From the NCBI GenBank assembly GCA_019162745.1, contig JAFLLC010000075.1, forward strand, positions 1 through 51,200: a DNA stretch of 51,200 nt. The letters are read 5' to 3'. Below are positions 16,226 through 24,789 of the stretch, piece by piece. Each line of letters opens with the position of its first letter. The first letter of the stretch is position 1. Source of the stretch: Deltaproteobacteria bacterium. GTDB taxonomy: Bacteria > Desulfobacterota > Desulfuromonadia > Geobacterales > Pseudopelobacteraceae. The notes under the pieces were generated by a model. That model made no database searches. It saw nothing but the letters and a program-made list of their open reading frames with translations, and was not told where the DNA came from. A program made the translations under genes and the position numbers.

Positions 16226-16972
16226 TTACAGATCGAGCAGCATCTTAAGATCCCTGGCATTGTAGCGACTGACCGGCACAACAGAATGATCCCGGTCATC
16301 CATGGTCAGCTTGTAGCCGCCACTGAACCAGCGGGCTACATCCCGGACGCGATTGATATTGACGAGATAGCTTCTGTGCGTCCGGACAAAACCGTCGCCG
16401 CCAAGTTTCTGCTCCAGTTCGTTGAGGGTGAATCGCGTCCTGTATATCCCGTCATCGACATGAACTGCAACCTCACCCTCTTCGGAACGGATGAATACTA
16501 TCCGTTCCGGCGGGGTCGGCACGATAGCTCCACCCTTGCTGAGCGGGATCCTGCGGCACTGATTCCCGGGTTCTACCGCTTGCGCCGCAGAGCCGGGTGC
16601 CTGCATGGCAATCATCTTTCCGGCTTTTGTTACCGCCCGTGCGACCCTCTCCAGGGTAAACGGCTTGCAGAGGAAATCCACCGCATCCACGTCAAACGCC
16701 TGAGCAGCATATTTGTCAAAGGCTGTGGAAAATATGATCAGCGGCTTCTCCGGAATCTGGCCAAGTGTCCGTGCCAGTTCCAGACCATTGATCCCCTGCA
16801 TCTGAATATCGAGGAAAACAAGCTGAGGCATCAACTCACTGATCTCCGTCAGAGCAACACTGCTGTTAGCAGCCTCGCCAATGACCTCAACCCCGCCGAT
16901 CTTTTCCAGCAGGTATTTGAGCTCCCTTCTGGCGGGGGCCTCATCATCGACGATGTAGATTCGGATATTCAT
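16226..16972 (-). CDS. LytTR-family response regulator
   Basis: A 248-residue response regulator. The receiver domain (1 to about 120) has acidic DDE at 9-11, phospho-acceptor D55 in LVFLDIQM and K103 in LCKPF. The LytTR DNA-binding domain (about 150-248) includes GFVRTHRSYLVNINRV, its best-conserved segment. LytTR proteins bind direct repeats and bend DNA. Extra in-frame codons exist upstream to 17053, but they lie inside the kinase gene and MNIRIYIVDDE is the normal receiver start. It begins four bases after the kinase stop without its own Shine-Dalgarno, so it is probably translated by re-initiation. Confidence 0.9.
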   Translation of the reverse strand: MNIRIYIVDDEAPARRELKYLLEKIGGVEVIGEAANSSVALTEISELMPQLVFLDIQMQGINGLELARTLGQIPEKPLIIFSTAFDKYAAQAFDVDAVDFLCKPFTLERVARAVTKAGKMIAMQAPGSAAQAVEPGNQCRRIPLSKGGAIVPTPPERIVFIRSEEGEVAVHVDDGIYRTRFTLNELEQKLGGDGFVRTHRSYLVNINRVRDVARWFSGGYKLTMDDRDHSVVPVSRYNARDLKMLLDL

Positions 16973-16976
16973 ACTA

Positions 16977-18668
16977 TTATCGCGGCACCCTGAAAGAGAC
17001 CGTTGTCCCTTCACCTTCCCTGCTTTCCACACATAGTCCATACTCAGCGCCATACAGGGCTGTCAGGCGGGCATGTACGTTCTTAACGGCAATGCCGGAT
17101 CCACCCTGGGCGTCACTAGAGCCGCTGTCTGTAAACAGGGAGGCAATCTGCTTTTCTGACATCCCGACGCCGCTATCTTGAACCACGATTCGAACCGCCC
17201 CCTCGAACCGATATGCAGAGATGGACACCAATCCGCCCTCCTCCTTCGGCAGAATCCCGTGCTTGACGGCATTTTCCACCAGCGGCTGCAGAATCAGCGG
17301 CGGGAGAAGGGTGGTGAGGACGTCATCGCTTACATCATAAGCCACCCTCAGACGCTCCTCAAAACGGGCCGACTCCAGAGCAATGTAGGTACGACAATGC
17401 TCCAGTTCTTTTTCCAGCGGCACATCACGATTTCCAGGATTGATATTGGCACGGAAAAAATCGGCAAGCTTCACCAGTAACACGGATGCGGTTTCCGGGT
17501 TTGTCCGGGTATAGCTGATGATCGTATTTATGGCATTGAAAAGAAAATGCGGGTTAATCTGCGCCTGAAGCGCCCTGATCTCCGCATCCTTGACCAGCTG
17601 ACGTTGTCCCTCTATCTCTGATATTTCCAGCTGGTTGGAAAAGAGGTGGGCCAGGCCGTTCACCAACTCCGCATCCAGCGGGGTAATGCCGTTTTCCTTC
17701 AGCCTGTATAACTGCAGGGTGCCGATAATCTTTTCCTGTTTTTTCAGCGGCACGACTATGGCGGAGCCGTAACGACACCCCGCATATGAACAGCCGATAT
17801 CCCCCCTGGTCAGCGGAGCCGCAATAATACCGTTTTTCAGCACATCCCTGGTACAGGAGTGCTGCAGCAGCGTGCCGGGACGGTGGAATTCCTCATCTAT
17901 CCCCTTGCAGGCAAGAACGGTAGTTTCGTCAGTTATGGCAACAGCATCCAGATCGGTCATTTCCAGAATGATCCGGGCGGTCTCTTCAGCGGAACCACTA
18001 TTGAGGCCGCTGCGCAGAAAAGGCAGCGTCTGCAGAGCGATATTCAGGGCGGTCTGAGCCTGAAAGGCGCCAAAGCGCTCCTTTTCTTTAAAAACCGAGG
18101 CCACCAGCTCGACGAACAGGGCAAGGCCGATTGAATTCACCACAATCATCGGCAGGCCGATCACGCTTACCAAGCTGACAGCGGCAGCAAACGGCTTTGC
18201 CATCAACAGCAGAATTGTCATCTGCAGGGTTTCTACAATGATACCGGTAATAAGCGCCGCCCCGGGATCAAACGCCCTTCTTTTGAGGCGGTGATAGACG
18301 AGGGCCCCGGCAACTCCCTCAATGATGGTCGCCACTCCGCAGGACGCCGCAGTGAACCCGCCCACATCGATCAGGAATCGATGGCCACCGGCAATAACCC
18401 CGGCGGCAAAACCGACCAGCGGTCCACCAAGGATACCCCCCAGCGCAACACCGATTACCCGTGAGTTGGCGATGGCGTTCTGGGTTGGCACCCCCATATA
18501 GGTTCCGGCTATGCCGAAGAGGCCGAATAAAAGTGAGAGGGAAAGCTTCTCGTACCTGTTGGCTTGACCGGTGAGCAGTTTCTTGAAAATATCGAAACGC
18601 ATGATCAGGATAAAGCCGATGGCAAATATCCCGAGCCGTTCCAAAAGATTCATGAGTAGATAGATCAT
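16977..18668 (-). CDS. LytS-type sensor histidine kinase
   Basis: A 563-residue membrane kinase. The N-terminus (about 1-195) is a 5TM_LYT module with at least five hydrophobic segments. A GAF-like domain follows (about 215-350), with cysteines in IGCSYAGCRYGSA. The His_kinase domain has H374 in QINPHFLFNAINTI, and the ATPase region (about 455-563) has PLILQPLVENAVKHG and GSGIAVKN. Members such as LytS and BtsS sense envelope state or pyruvate, but the ligand here is not readable. It forms a cognate pair with the adjacent LytTR regulator and follows an EamA permease gene by 31 bases; that permease may be a target or part of the sensing unit. Confidence 0.9.
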   Translation of the reverse strand: MIYLLMNLLERLGIFAIGFILIMRFDIFKKLLTGQANRYEKLSLSLLFGLFGIAGTYMGVPTQNAIANSRVIGVALGGILGGPLVGFAAGVIAGGHRFLIDVGGFTAASCGVATIIEGVAGALVYHRLKRRAFDPGAALITGIIVETLQMTILLLMAKPFAAAVSLVSVIGLPMIVVNSIGLALFVELVASVFKEKERFGAFQAQTALNIALQTLPFLRSGLNSGSAEETARIILEMTDLDAVAITDETTVLACKGIDEEFHRPGTLLQHSCTRDVLKNGIIAAPLTRGDIGCSYAGCRYGSAIVVPLKKQEKIIGTLQLYRLKENGITPLDAELVNGLAHLFSNQLEISEIEGQRQLVKDAEIRALQAQINPHFLFNAINTIISYTRTNPETASVLLVKLADFFRANINPGNRDVPLEKELEHCRTYIALESARFEERLRVAYDVSDDVLTTLLPPLILQPLVENAVKHGILPKEEGGLVSISAYRFEGAVRIVVQDSGVGMSEKQIASLFTDSGSSDAQGGSGIAVKNVHARLTALYGAEYGLCVESREGEGTTVSFRVPR

Positions 18669-18699
18669 TTTTTCAGACTATGGAAACAGTGTTTGCGTG

Positions 18700-19587
18700 T
18701 CAAGGAGAAGTTGCCGTGGCAAGCCGGATCCCGGAAAATATCAGCCCGATTCCGACAAGATGAAACAGATGGAACGTTTCACCAAGAAAAACAACCGACA
18801 AGATGGTGCCGAAAACCGGCATCAGGTGCAGAAAGAGTCCGGCCCGGTTGGGTCCTATCTCTCCAACCGCCTGATTCCAGAAGATAAAGGCGAGCACCGA
18901 AGGAAAAAAAGCCACGTAGAGCAGGCTCGCAGCAGTTGCCGGGCCGGTAACCATCCGGAACCCCCGGCACAGCTCCCATGCGTAGACCGGTGCCAGACCG
19001 AGTAACCCTAATATAATAATGGCAAAGAGAAAGCTGAACGGATGTATCCCGTGCGGTCTGCGGCGGAGCAGGTAGGTATAGAGCGCCCAGCAGACCACCG
19101 CCGCCAGCACCCAGAGATCCCCCCGGCTGATCTGAAGAGAAAGTAGTCGTTTGATATCCGCCCGGCAGATGATGGCCACCACCCCGGAAAAGGAGATCGC
19201 CATCCCGATCCCCTGCCGGCGTGAGATGGTCGTACCGTCAAGAATTCTGGAAAGCAGGACGATCACCACCGGAATGATCGAGTTGATCAGCACCGCATTG
19301 GTGGCGGTGGTGGAGTGCACGGCGATATAGATGAATGTATTGAAGCAGGACACACCAAGAAAGGCATAGAGCAGTAGGATACGCCAATGACGGCGGAGCA
19401 GCGGCCACTGATCCTTTACGTGTGGGAGAGCAAACGGGAACAGGATAATGAGAGCGCCGGCCCATCGCCAAAACACGAGGGCCATCGGCGGGATAAGCTC
19501 CTGCACCCCCCTGGCGAGTACAAAATTGCCCGACCAGAACAGCGTGGCCAGCACCAGCAACAGATAGGGGGATCCAGGAATTCGCAT
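18700..19587 (-). CDS. EamA/DMT-family permease
   Basis: A 295-residue inner-membrane protein with about ten hydrophobic helices arranged as two EamA repeats. The first begins YLLLVLATLFWSGNFVLARG and the second SRGDLWVLAAVVCWALYTYL. These features fit drug/metabolite exporters that release amino acids or other small molecules. The C-terminal repeat has the typical GLFLHLMPVFGTILSVVFLGE. No substrate can be assigned. It is upstream of, and probably co-transcribed with, the LytS/LytTR pair. Confidence 0.9.
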   Translation of the reverse strand: MRIPGSPYLLLVLATLFWSGNFVLARGVQELIPPMALVFWRWAGALIILFPFALPHVKDQWPLLRRHWRILLLYAFLGVSCFNTFIYIAVHSTTATNAVLINSIIPVVIVLLSRILDGTTISRRQGIGMAISFSGVVAIICRADIKRLLSLQISRGDLWVLAAVVCWALYTYLLRRRPHGIHPFSFLFAIIILGLLGLAPVYAWELCRGFRMVTGPATAASLLYVAFFPSVLAFIFWNQAVGEIGPNRAGLFLHLMPVFGTILSVVFLGETFHLFHLVGIGLIFSGIRLATATSP

Positions 19588-19662
19588 TGTTTGAATGGCA
19601 CTACCTTGTCTGCAGAAAAAAATCGGGTCTCTGCCGCAGCCATGGCTGCAAATAGAGAGAAG

Positions 19663-20013
19663 TTACAGCTCAGGTGCCTTCGAAGGGATAAGGCAGACAA
19701 ACGTAAGCAGCTGGCTGCCGCTATTCCGGATTTGATGCTCTTCGTTGGCCGGCACGAAGAGAGCGGCGCCTGCCTTGAACGGATTCCACACGCCATTTCC
19801 GTAGGCTTCACCCTCACCGGAATGGACGAAGATCTCATGTTCCCAGTCATGAGCGTGTTTCGGTGTATGCCCGCCCGGCTCCACCTCGAAGACCCGCATG
19901 CAAAAATTTTCCGCGCCGTCCTTCTTGCCGATCACAACACATGCCTCGATACCCTTCATCGCTTCATTGTCAAAATGCGTTTTTTCAATTTCAGAATAGT
20001 TTTTTACCTGCAC
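19663..20013 (-). CDS. Small cupin protein
   Basis: A 116-residue single-domain cupin. Motif 1 reads GGHTPKHAHDWEHEIFVHSGEG, with the metal-ligand pattern HxH-x3-E, and motif 2 is around FVPANEEHQIRNSG with the last His. A metal site is therefore likely, with binding or mild enzymatic function. The RBS (AGGAGG, just right of the ATG on the plus strand as CCTCCT) is good. It precedes the EamA permease gene by 75 bases and may be in the same transcript. Nothing shows what it binds. Confidence 0.85.
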   Translation of the reverse strand: MQVKNYSEIEKTHFDNEAMKGIEACVVIGKKDGAENFCMRVFEVEPGGHTPKHAHDWEHEIFVHSGEGEAYGNGVWNPFKAGAALFVPANEEHQIRNSGSQLLTFVCLIPSKAPEL

Positions 20014-20060
20014 AATTTATCCTCCTGGATGTATTCAAAACCGTGGTGTTATATTCTGCC

Positions 20061-20432
20061 TCATTTGTCAGGCGGTGATGATGCAGCCGGCACAAACGCA
20101 CGCCTCCTGCGCCTTGCTTTCTGTTTGCGCTGTTTTTCGATCCTTTTCATCTCGGGGGTTACCACCCCGGAAGCGGTTTCAATTCGCTCCAGCAACTCGC
20201 GGCGGGCCAGAAAACGGTTCACCGACTGACTCCTCTCACGCATGCAGGTGACCTGAATGCCGGTTGGAATATGTTTCAACTGAACGCAGCTTGAAGTTTT
20301 GTTGACATGCTGACCGCCGTTTCCGGATGAACGAACGAAGCTTTCTACAAGCTCCTCTTCACGCACTCCCAATTCGGCCATTTTCAGCAGCAGCCAGCGG
20401 TTCTTTTCTTCACTTACGGCAAATACAGGCAT
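20061..20432 (-). CDS. Peptide chain release factor-like protein (GGQ domain only)
   Basis: A 123-residue protein containing the class I release factor catalytic domain without the codon-recognition domains. [16 protein letters not shown] holds the GGQ (39-41) that triggers peptidyl-tRNA hydrolysis. The C-terminus is strongly basic ([14 protein letters not shown]), like ArfB/YaeJ and related ribosome-rescue factors, where the basic tail fills the empty mRNA channel. A rescue or RF-homologue role is an inference. A longer frame from a GTG at 20510 adds 26 residues that do not look like the family; the ATG at 20432 follows a G-rich stretch and is preferred. Confidence 0.78.
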   Translation of the reverse strand: MPVFAVSEEKNRWLLLKMAELGVREEELVESFVRSSGNGGQHVNKTSSCVQLKHIPTGIQVTCMRERSQSVNRFLARRELLERIETASGVVTPEMKRIEKQRKQKARRRRRAFVPAASSPPDK

Positions 20433-20666
20433 ACTGCAATGGTCCCCGCCCCCTAGCCCGATAAACGGGACAAGGGCGTTAACGAAATAATGTTTTGATG
20501 ACTCCTTCACTTTCCCGATGCTGACAGATTAGTAATCGTACTTACACCAAATCATGTTTGATTTCAAGATATCATTCAACCGCCCGAACGGAGTATTGCC
20601 TGATATGTCCCGTTATGCTATAAGCTCACCAGAATCATAAAGTTACACCAGCTTAAAAGGAGCACC

Positions 20667-21320
20667 GTGAAGGCACCCCTTCTACAACGCTGTTGGGTTA
20701 CATTTTCCATATATGTCGTCGGAACCTATGCGTCATACTTGAACAGGTTTATTATCAAGGGGAGCGATAATATCCCGCATGACGGACCTGTCCTGATAGC
20801 TTCGAATCATATATCAGCCTACGACACCATTTTTCTCCCTTGGGCAGTTATCAAATATAATCCGCTCCAGATGCTCTGGGCCCCGGCCAAAGAGGAACTG
20901 TTTGAAAAAACATTCCAGCGCCTGATCTACTCTTCCTGGGGAGCATTTCCGGTCAGGCGCAAACGTGACGTCAGGGCTGGCCGCTTGTTAAACGATCTGC
21001 TGCTTGACCAGAAAGTAATGCTGTTCCCCGAAGGAACACGTCACAAAGACGGACAATTGGGGCAAGGCAACCGCGGCGTCGGAAAGATCATCTATGATAC
21101 CCGTCCAGTCGTCATCCCGACCGCTTTGATCGGATTGAACTGCTGGAAATTCCCCGGCTTTCAGCAAGACGCTACAGTCATTTTTGGTGAGGCTCTCGAC
21201 TTTAGCGATCTATACCAGTTGACCGACTGCAAAGAAACGCACCTGCTGATTGTTGATCGGGTCATGCAGGCAATTGCGGCTCTATTAAAGGGAAAAGAGG
21301 TGGATTGTGGGAGAAAATGA
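20667..21320 (+). CDS. plsC: 1-acyl-sn-glycerol-3-phosphate acyltransferase
   Basis: A 217-residue PlsC-family acyltransferase that makes phosphatidic acid at the inner membrane. The catalytic motif is NHISAYD (H-x4-D), with FPEGTRH as the second conserved block. A short hydrophobic segment near the N-terminus fits membrane association. The start is GTG with AAAAGGAG ahead of it. The C-terminus overlaps the RNase HI gene by 14 bases. Specificity among PlsC relatives, such as lyso-ornithine lipid acylation, cannot be excluded. Confidence 0.87.
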   Translation: MKAPLLQRCWVTFSIYVVGTYASYLNRFIIKGSDNIPHDGPVLIASNHISAYDTIFLPWAVIKYNPLQMLWAPAKEELFEKTFQRLIYSSWGAFPVRRKRDVRAGRLLNDLLLDQKVMLFPEGTRHKDGQLGQGNRGVGKIIYDTRPVVIPTALIGLNCWKFPGFQQDATVIFGEALDFSDLYQLTDCKETHLLIVDRVMQAIAALLKGKEVDCGRK

Positions 21321-21750
21321 AGATTCTATTGTAGAGATCTTCTGCGATGGCGCCTGCAGTGGTAATCCGGGACCGGGCGGGTATGGAGCGATCCTGAGAT
21401 CCGGTGGGCGCGTGAAAGAGTTGAGCGGCGGCGCCAAAGATACAACCAACAATCGCATGGAAATGACGGCGGCTATTGAAGCGCTTCGCCAGTTAAAACG
21501 CCCCTGCCGAGTATCAATCACGACCGATTCACAATATCTGGTTAAAGGGATGACGGAATGGATTGCCGGGTGGCAGAAAAAAGGGTGGCGCAACAGCAAA
21601 AAGGAACCGGTTGTCAATAGAGACCTGTGGGAGCTGCTGCTGGCAGTGACAAAACCACATTCAGTGCAATGGAAATGGGTTAGGGGGCATAACGGGCATG
21701 TTGAAAATGAACGATGCGATCAACTTGCCAGGGATGGGATTCCGACATAG
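21307..21750 (+). CDS. rnhA: Ribonuclease HI
   Basis: A 147-residue enzyme that removes RNA from RNA:DNA hybrids. All four catalytic acids are in place: Asp in [15 protein letters not shown], Glu in [13 protein letters not shown], Asp in [10 protein letters not shown], and Asp in NERCDQLAR. The basic handle region ([21 protein letters not shown], read as adjoining blocks) is present. The start is GTG at 21307, inside the end of plsC; no better start exists without losing the first strand. Length is normal for bacterial RNase HI. Confidence 0.94.
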   Translation: MGENEDSIVEIFCDGACSGNPGPGGYGAILRSGGRVKELSGGAKDTTNNRMEMTAAIEALRQLKRPCRVSITTDSQYLVKGMTEWIAGWQKKGWRNSKKEPVVNRDLWELLLAVTKPHSVQWKWVRGHNGHVENERCDQLARDGIPT

Positions 21751-21882
21751 CACGCAGCACAACGGACGGCTGATCGACTGTTCACCGCACCACTTCGTAA
21801 ACCAGCAACAAACAAAACTGTGCCGTGATATTTTGAAATATTCCCGGCAACAGCGGGAAAACTAAACCATATGGAGGATAGT

Positions 21883-22659
21883 ATGCAGAATGACTTGATC
21901 AAGACTCGGAAAGAAGGACGGCTGGGGTGGATCACTCTGAACCGTCCGGAAGCGATGAACACGTTTACCATTCCCTTTGCCCAGCAGCTTGACGGAGCGC
22001 TCTGGGAGATGGAAAATGATCCGGAGGTGATGGTAGTTATCGTAGAAGCTGCGGGGAAAAACTTCTGCACCGGGATCTCCCTGGATCAGTTTGTCCCCAA
22101 AACACAGCGCGAATACCGTGAGTTCCTCTATCAGATTGATGTCTTCTATCATACCCTCGCGCGGATGAAGAAGGTGACTATTGCATCAGTTCATGGCTAT
22201 GCACTGGCAAATGGAGCTGGTCTGGCTTTTGGCTGCGACTTGACTGTCGCTACTGAAACTGCCGTTTTTGGTACCACAGCAATCAATGTCGGGTTGATCT
22301 GTCTCGGACCGGCGGCGCCGATGATGCGAACTCTGGGGCGCAAGAAGGTTATGGAAATGGTATTGACCGGTGACATGATCAGTGCGGCAGATGCCATGGC
22401 TTTGGGTCTGGTTAACAAGGTGGTTCCCGAGGAGGATCTCACAGCGACGGTACTGGAGCTTGCAAACAAGCTTGCGTCAAAGAGTCCCCTTGCCCTGCTG
22501 ATCGGCAAGGAAGGGCTGAACCGGATTCAGGATATTCCGTATCATCAGGGACTGGATGTCATGGATGACCTTTTTGCAACGCTGGCCTCCACTGAAGATG
22601 CTGTCGAAGGCGTAAGCGCGTTCCTGGCAAAACGCAAACCGGTCTGGAAGAAACAATAG
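21883..22659 (+). CDS. Crotonase-fold protein, ECHDC3-like, lacking the hydratase glutamates
   Basis: A 258-residue crotonase superfamily member. The oxyanion-hole blocks are AAGKNFCTGISLD and GYALANGAGLAFGCD. The two glutamates used by enoyl-CoA hydratase are replaced: the position in the GGGCEL block is Gly (ANGAGL) and the one in the QPE block is Ala (FGTTAINVGL). The run INVGLICLGPAAPMMRTLGR and the ending FLAKRKPVWKK recall the ECHDC3 group, whose reaction is poorly defined. It may act on CoA thioesters as an isomerase, decarboxylase or hydrolase. The ATG at 21883 is chosen over 21871 because GGAGGA then lies at proper distance. Confidence 0.82.
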   Translation: MQNDLIKTRKEGRLGWITLNRPEAMNTFTIPFAQQLDGALWEMENDPEVMVVIVEAAGKNFCTGISLDQFVPKTQREYREFLYQIDVFYHTLARMKKVTIASVHGYALANGAGLAFGCDLTVATETAVFGTTAINVGLICLGPAAPMMRTLGRKKVMEMVLTGDMISAADAMALGLVNKVVPEEDLTATVLELANKLASKSPLALLIGKEGLNRIQDIPYHQGLDVMDDLFATLASTEDAVEGVSAFLAKRKPVWKKQ

Positions 22660-22680
22660 TTCAAACGCCGGGCCAAAATC

Positions 22681-22718
22681 AAATAAAGGTCAACCTTCTT
22701 CAGGGCTGGCCTTTATTT
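22681..22718. terminator. Probable terminator after the crotonase gene
   Basis: Nine-base perfect arms (22681-22689 and 22710-22718) around a 20-base loop, rich in A on the left and T on the right. It could end both the crotonase transcript and, on the minus strand, the tRNA transcript. Confidence 0.5.
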
Positions 22719-22834
22719 AGAAAAAGCCTTTCAAAATGACCTACTCGCCCGACAGTGTGTCAGGGGGTGGCCAATTGAAAGGCTGTCAGCTGGATTGTCC
22801 GAAATTGCTATTTAAATCAATAGATTTGTTATAG

Positions 22835-22927
22835 TGGCGGAGAGAGAGGGATTCGAACCCTCGATACCGGTTTCCCAGTATACTCGCTTAGCAGGCGAGC
22901 GCCTTCGACCTACTCGGCCATCTCTCC
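22835..22927 (-). tRNA. tRNA-Ser (GCU anticodon)
   Basis: A class II tRNA read on the minus strand. The acceptor arms GGAGAGA (22921-22927) and TCTCTCC (22839-22845) pair fully, the discriminator is G and CCA is encoded (22835-22837). The T arm is a perfect GAGGG stem with a TTCGAAT loop, and a long variable arm is present as in Ser/Leu tRNAs. The anticodon stem CTCGC/GCGAG encloses a loop with GCT as anticodon, reading AGC and AGU serine codons. It stands alone, without other tRNA genes beside it. Confidence 0.96.
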
Positions 22928-23028
22928 GTGTGTACAGCAGTCTTCAGAAAAAAGCAGGATGTGTTAACTACCACGCTCCACAAAATAAATCAAGCCCAAA
23001 GAGATCCGAAAAAATACTGCCCAATTAA

Positions 23029-23265
23029 TCAGCTTGTCATCCGTTCCCACCGGTCTACCATCTTCTGTTTGTGGATAGCATTTTCGCACTCTACCTCATT
23101 GATTATGAGTTCGGCCTCTTCAGCACTGAGGCCGACGCTCGGCCGAACGCCCATCCAATGCGAGTTGGACTCTGTAGGGGAATCAAGCAGGTACGGGATA
23201 GGAGGACCCGGCTTGAATTTATCATTCAGAAAGAGTGCCGCTTCATATTGTTCATTGTGCAGCAC
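23029..23265 (-). CDS. Hypothetical small protein
   Basis: A possible 78-residue protein, not a family I recognise. From a GTG at 23265 it reads MLHNEQYEAALFLND, then a Pro-rich stretch (PGPPIPYLLDSPTE), a segment HWMGVRPSVGLSAEEAELII, and a charged helix ending DRWERM. The composition is protein-like and unlike a random frame, which is the main support. The RBS is weak (GGAAG), and the frame could also start at a TTG at 23313. It lies between the tRNA and mglA, on the same strand as both. Confidence 0.45.
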   Translation of the reverse strand: MLHNEQYEAALFLNDKFKPGPPIPYLLDSPTESNSHWMGVRPSVGLSAEEAELIINEVECENAIHKQKMVDRWERMTS

Positions 23266-23389
23266 TAAAAAAACTTCCGCAAAAAAAACCACTCTGAAGT
23301 CGTTTAATAACAACCGACTTGTCTATCTTCATCCCGCGCGGGGCATCGATTAAATCCGCCATAAAAGCGTTCCCCTCTCGTGAACCGTG

Positions 23390-23977
23390 CTATTTTCCTT
23401 TTTTCAGATCAATCAGAATTAATTTGGCTACAGCTTTGAGTGTCTCAAAGACTCCCTCGCCTGTTGTGGCGCACGCTTCATATTCGGGAACATCCGTAGT
23501 ATTCAGTTCATGGCGCAATTCTTCCACCGTCATGACTCCCGGCAGATCCCGTTTATTGTACTGAATAATGTACGGCAGTTTATCCAGATCGTAACCTTGC
23601 TCCTTGAGATTTATCCTCAAATTTTCAAGGGACTCAATGTTCGCGTCTATTCGCTCTTCCTGAGAATCGGCGACAAAAACAACACCGTCAACACCTTTTA
23701 AAATCAGCTTTCTGGATGCATCGTAAAAAACCTGTCCCGGAACAGTATACAGATGGAAACGGGTCTTAAAGCCCCTGATTTCACCCAGCGAGAGCGGCAG
23801 AAAATCAAAAAAAAGGGTCCGCTCGGTCTCGGTTGCAAGACTTATCATCTTCCCCTTGGCATCAGGCGCAGTCTTTTGGTAAATAAATTGAAGATTTGTC
23901 GTTTTTCCACACAGACCTGGACCATAATAAACTATTTTACAATTTATTTCACGAGAAGCATAGTTGATGAAGGACAT
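23390..23977 (-). CDS. mglA: MglA-like small Ras-family GTPase
   Basis: A 195-residue GTPase of the bacterial MglA group. The P-loop is [12 protein letters not shown] (about 19-30), the switch region [13 protein letters not shown], the DxxG position is altered to TVPGQ as in MglA, and the base-specificity motif is YNKRDLP. In Myxococcus MglA sets cell polarity and motility direction with its activator MglB. Here the roadblock gene lies directly upstream on the same strand, giving the standard mglB-mglA order. The start [20 protein letters not shown] matches the family start. Confidence 0.93.
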   Translation of the reverse strand: MSFINYASREINCKIVYYGPGLCGKTTNLQFIYQKTAPDAKGKMISLATETERTLFFDFLPLSLGEIRGFKTRFHLYTVPGQVFYDASRKLILKGVDGVVFVADSQEERIDANIESLENLRINLKEQGYDLDKLPYIIQYNKRDLPGVMTVEELRHELNTTDVPEYEACATTGEGVFETLKAVAKLILIDLKKGK

Positions 23978-24082
23978 CTTTGGCTTTCCCCGTTATTAAT
24001 TAAGTAAGTCAGAAATTATGCCGGCAGAATCGTGACTAAAAAATAGTTCCTGACAACTCTGCATATATCAGATTGATCGGTT

Positions 24083-24574
24083 TCAGCTAAAAAGGTTATC
24101 GATGTCTTCATCAGTGATTTCGGCAAAAGGAAAGTCGGAAGAACCACGTTTTTCACGCTCTTCCGACTTTTTCATTAATTTTTCAAAAATGGTCGAAAGC
24201 TCCTCCGATGATTTTTTAACGCGAAGACGGACAAGACCGAGAGAAGATCGATTATCAAACAGGACGACAAGAATAACCCTCCCGCCGACAATTGAAATGT
24301 GGAGATTATCCTTTTCCCCTTCGTGGAAGAGAATCGAGAATTCTTTTTCGCCTATCAACTTGGCAAGACCACCGGTTGCGGCGATGTTGCCTGCTGTCAA
24401 AGAAGCGAGTGAGGTAGTATCAAAACGCTCTGTTTCTCCAACACCTGAGATGAGCTGCCCATTTTTGTCGACAAGGAAAATTACCTTGGCGTTGGCTTCC
24501 TTTAGCAAACGCCCGATAACTTCATTAACTTCCTGGAATTCTTCATCGTACATGACCAGCGTTGGATTGGACAT
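24083..24574 (-). CDS. mglB: Roadblock/LC7 protein, MglB-type GTPase regulator
   Basis: A 163-residue roadblock/LC7-domain protein, the likely GTPase-activating partner of the adjacent MglA. The domain (about 12-125) holds VIFLVDKNGQLISGVG and SLASLTAGNIAATGGLAKLIG. A charged, Lys/Glu-rich tail (about 125-163) extends it beyond the minimal domain. The frame opens at 24628, but the first 18 residues are unlike the family; MSNPTLVMYDEEF at 24574 with CAGGGAG upstream is the natural start. A 105-base gap separates it from mglA. Confidence 0.9.
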   Translation of the reverse strand: MSNPTLVMYDEEFQEVNEVIGRLLKEANAKVIFLVDKNGQLISGVGETERFDTTSLASLTAGNIAATGGLAKLIGEKEFSILFHEGEKDNLHISIVGGRVILVVLFDNRSSLGLVRLRVKKSSEELSTIFEKLMKKSEEREKRGSSDFPFAEITDEDIDNLFS

Positions 24575-24789
24575 GCCATGTCTCCCTGCCCGGCGGCAAT
24601 AGTATCTATCTAAGCTTAAAGTAAACAAAATATCTTGCGTTTATAGCAAACCTGTTCCCCGCTTTCAAGCTTATTCGATGTTCATGTAATGGAACAGAAG
24701 TAATCAGCTGTTTGCTTTACAAAGTCGGCTGTGGTACCGTGTTAGGATAAATAATCTGATTACGAAACCCATCAAGAAGGCTTAAATAT

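Noticed and set aside
16160..16993. A 277-codon plus-strand frame opposite the LytTR gene
   Set aside because: It mirrors a well-supported response regulator and its translation resembles no protein.
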